Shown: positions 5,259-6,685 of the stretch, piece after piece
Numbering within the stretch: position 1 is the stretch's first letter
Layout of the letters: each line of letters opens with the position of its first letter
NCBI GenBank assembly: GCA_030656435.1
Contig: JAUSOA010000224.1
Coordinates: forward strand, 1-6,685
Reading direction: 5' to 3'
DNA: 6,685 nt
From: Acholeplasmataceae bacterium
GTDB lineage: Bacteria; Bacillota_I; Bacilli_A; Acholeplasmatales; Acholeplasmataceae
Program-made: the position numbers and the translations under genes
The notes under the pieces: generated by a model
The model's database searches: none
What the model was told of the DNA's origin: nothing
Seen by the model: the letters and a program-made list of their open reading frames with translations, nothing else

Positions 5259-6685
5259 GCGAGTTCCCCCATTAAAAACCATGTTTTCGCAAGTGTCACT
5301 TTGACTGAAACAATTTGACCAATTAAGGAAGGATCTCCCTTAAAGTTAACTAGCTTGTTGTGTTCTGTATATCCTGCAAGTACTTCATCATCATATTTAG
5401 AGACACCATCAACTAATACTTTTACTGTTTGATCTACGAATCTTTCATTGCCCTTTAAATAGCCTTGATTAATTTTTTCGTTCAATAGATATAGTCTTTG
5501 CTTTTTGATTTCTTCTGGAGTGTCATCCTCGAAGCTTGCTGCTGGTGTTCCCTCTCTTTTTGAAAATACAAAGGTAAACGCGCCTTCAAACTCAGCTTTC
5601 TCGACCATATCAAGAGTCTCTATGAAATCGGCTTCAGTCTCTGTTGGAAAGCCTACAATGATATCTGTAGTGACTGCAATTCCAGGAACTATTTCTTTAA
5701 GTTCTTTTAACACCTTTAAATAGGATTCCTTGGTGTAGTGTCTATTCATCTTCTTCAAGACTGAGTTACTTCCTGATTGAACAGGTAAATGGAAATATGG
5801 CATAACATGCTTTGAATCTCTCATCGCTTCCATTGTTTTTAAGTCTAGGTCATGAGGGTGACTTGTTGTAAAACGAATACGATCAATTCCTGTTTGATCC
5901 AAGTCTAATAATAAATCACCAAATGTATAGCTTTGATCCTTAAAGTCTTTACCATAGGCATTCACATTTTGTCCTAGAAGAGTTACTTCTTTATAGCCAT
6001 TCGCTACGAGTTCGTTAACCTCTAAAATGATTTCTTCTTTCGATCTAGAACGTTCCTTACCTCTTGTATAGGGGACGATGCAATAGGTACAAAACTCATC
6101 GCAACCAAACATGATATTGACCCAAGCCTTAAACTTGTGCGTTCTTACCTTGGGAAGATTTTCAATGATGTCTCCTTCTTGTGAGTAGACTTCAACGACT
6201 TTTTCTTTTGCAAACATTGCAGTTTCGATATATTCAGGAAGCTTATAAATATTATGAGTTCCAAAAATAATATCAACATGCTGATACTTTTTCATCACGC
6301 GTTCAACCACATTTTCCTCTTGAGCCATGCATCCTGCAAGGCCAAGAATTAAATTGGGGTTTTGTTTCTTATATGCCTTTAATCTTCCGAGTTCACCCCA
6401 GACTCTATTTTCAGCATTCTCGCGAATTGCACATGTATTCATGATAATTACATCTGAATTATCCTCTGATAGGGCTTTTGTAAAACCCATCAACTCTAAA
6501 ATACCTGCCATGGTTTCGCTATCCGCTTCATTTCCTTGGCATCCATAAGTATGAATCATATAGGTTTTATCGACACCTATTTTATAATGTGCGTCTGATA
6601 AATTAAAATGTAGTTCTTCAATTGCTTTTTTACTTCTTTTTCTTGCCTGACCTAAATCAGGCTTGAAGTATTTATCAACATCTAT
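5255..6685 (-). CDS. miaB: tRNA-2-methylthio-N6-dimethylallyladenosine synthase MiaB (5' end beyond window)
   Basis: MiaB is a radical-SAM methylthiotransferase that converts i6A37 to ms2i6A37 in tRNAs reading UNN codons. The visible 476 residues lack only the extreme N terminus: the frame is open to base 6685, and the internal ATG at 6559 has no ribosome binding site and sits within conserved sequence. The N-terminal MTTase domain shows the three auxiliary-cluster cysteines in HTYGCQGNEADSE, MNTCAIRENAENR and LAGCMAQEE. The radical-SAM domain carries CDEFCTYC (codons at 6080-6103), followed by PYTRGKERSR and the LLGQNVNAYG, TTSHP and HLPVQSGS segments. The C-terminal TRAM domain ends in VLAGYTEHNKLVNFKG and KTWFLMGEL. 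The HNIYKLP and VRTHKFKAWVNIMFGC segments separate MiaB from the RimO and MtaB paralogues. The stop TGA overlaps the start of the YlbF-family gene, so the two form one unit. GCQG replaces the common GCQM, a mild variation. Confidence 0.97.
   Translation of the reverse strand: MDVDKYFKPDLGQARKRSKKAIEELHFNLSDAHYKIGVDKTYMIHTYGCQGNEADSETMAGILELMGFTKALSEDNSDVIIMNTCAIRENAENRVWGELGRLKAYKKQNPNLILGLAGCMAQEENVVERVMKKYQHVDIIFGTHNIYKLPEYIETAMFAKEKVVEVYSQEGDIIENLPKVRTHKFKAWVNIMFGCDEFCTYCIVPYTRGKERSRSKEEIILEVNELVANGYKEVTLLGQNVNAYGKDFKDQSYTFGDLLLDLDQTGIDRIRFTTSHPHDLDLKTMEAMRDSKHVMPYFHLPVQSGSNSVLKKMNRHYTKESYLKVLKELKEIVPGIAVTTDIIVGFPTETEADFIETLDMVEKAEFEGAFTFVFSKREGTPAASFEDDTPEEIKKQRLYLLNEKINQGYLKGNERFVDQTVKVLVDGVSKYDDEVLAGYTEHNKLVNFKGDPSLIGQIVSVKVTLAKTWFLMGELA
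5264..5270 (-). promoter_or_regulatory. Ribosome binding site deciding the ricA start, inside the end of miaB
   Basis: GGGGGAA is encoded within the last codons of miaB, with 7 nt between the G run and the ricA ATG at 5258. Together with the 4-base ATGA overlap it indicates translational coupling and excludes the longer start at 5282, which would put this site inside the coding region. Confidence 0.85.

Noticed and set aside
5259..5282. Longer start for the YlbF-family gene at 5282.
   Set aside because: The ATG at 5258 has a GGGGG site 7 nt upstream and an ATGA overlap with the miaB stop; the upstream ATG has neither.
5505..5723. Plus-strand open frame inside miaB (72 codons).
   Set aside because: It lies wholly antisense to strongly conserved MiaB radical-SAM/TRAM coding sequence and its translation resembles no family I know.
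6327..6548. Plus-strand open frame inside the 5' part of miaB (73 codons).
   Set aside because: It is antisense to the conserved MTTase domain and shows no recognisable domain.
6557..6559. MiaB start at the ATG at 6559.
   Set aside because: No ribosome binding site precedes it, it would cut into the conserved start of the MTTase domain, and the frame continues upstream with a plausible MiaB N terminus to the window edge.

Overview
The window is a compact stretch from an AT-rich, low-GC Firmicutes/Tenericutes-type genome. Every gene reads on the minus strand. Gene order across the minus strand is miaB (5' end outside the window), a ricA/ymcA-type YlbF-family gene, an unrecognised 529-residue membrane protein, mutS, and mutL (3' end outside). 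From memory, Bacillus subtilis has ymcB(miaB)-ymcA(ricA)-cotE-mutS-mutL, so the neighbourhood is conserved except that the cotE position holds the unrecognised gene. The Trp codons I checked are TGG, and TGA terminates miaB and ricA. That argues for the standard bacterial code rather than the Mycoplasma/Spiroplasma TGA=Trp code. A non-sporulating Bacilli-related or code-11 Mollicutes-like lineage (Acholeplasma, Haloplasma or Izemoplasma type) would fit, but I cannot fix the taxon.

The region has two transcription units. The upstream unit (6685 to about 4893) carries miaB and ricA, joined by an ATGA start/stop overlap and closed by an intrinsic terminator one base after the ricA stop. MiaB is the radical-SAM methylthiotransferase that completes ms2i6A37 in tRNA. 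The YlbF/YmcA family forms the Ric (Y) complex linked to RNase Y and Fe-S chemistry. The 105-bp gap at 4824-4928 is the only real intergenic region. It holds that terminator, then a sigma-A-like promoter whose -10 lies inside an 11-bp-arm dyad that looks like an operator, then a strong ribosome binding site.

The downstream unit (about 4847 to 1) carries the unknown gene, mutS and mutL, with gaps of only 30 and 10 bp and no visible terminator between them. MutS recognises mismatches and MutL relays the signal to downstream repair. The unknown protein has a helical N-terminal half with two tandem SAP/HeH/Rho_N-like motifs (and a degenerate third), a long acidic disordered linker, a possible coiled coil, one transmembrane helix near the C terminus and a short tail. 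It looks like a membrane-anchored, possibly nucleic-acid-binding protein leading the mismatch-repair operon. It is the most interesting item here. No RNA genes, mobile elements, CRISPR arrays or long DNA repeats were seen.
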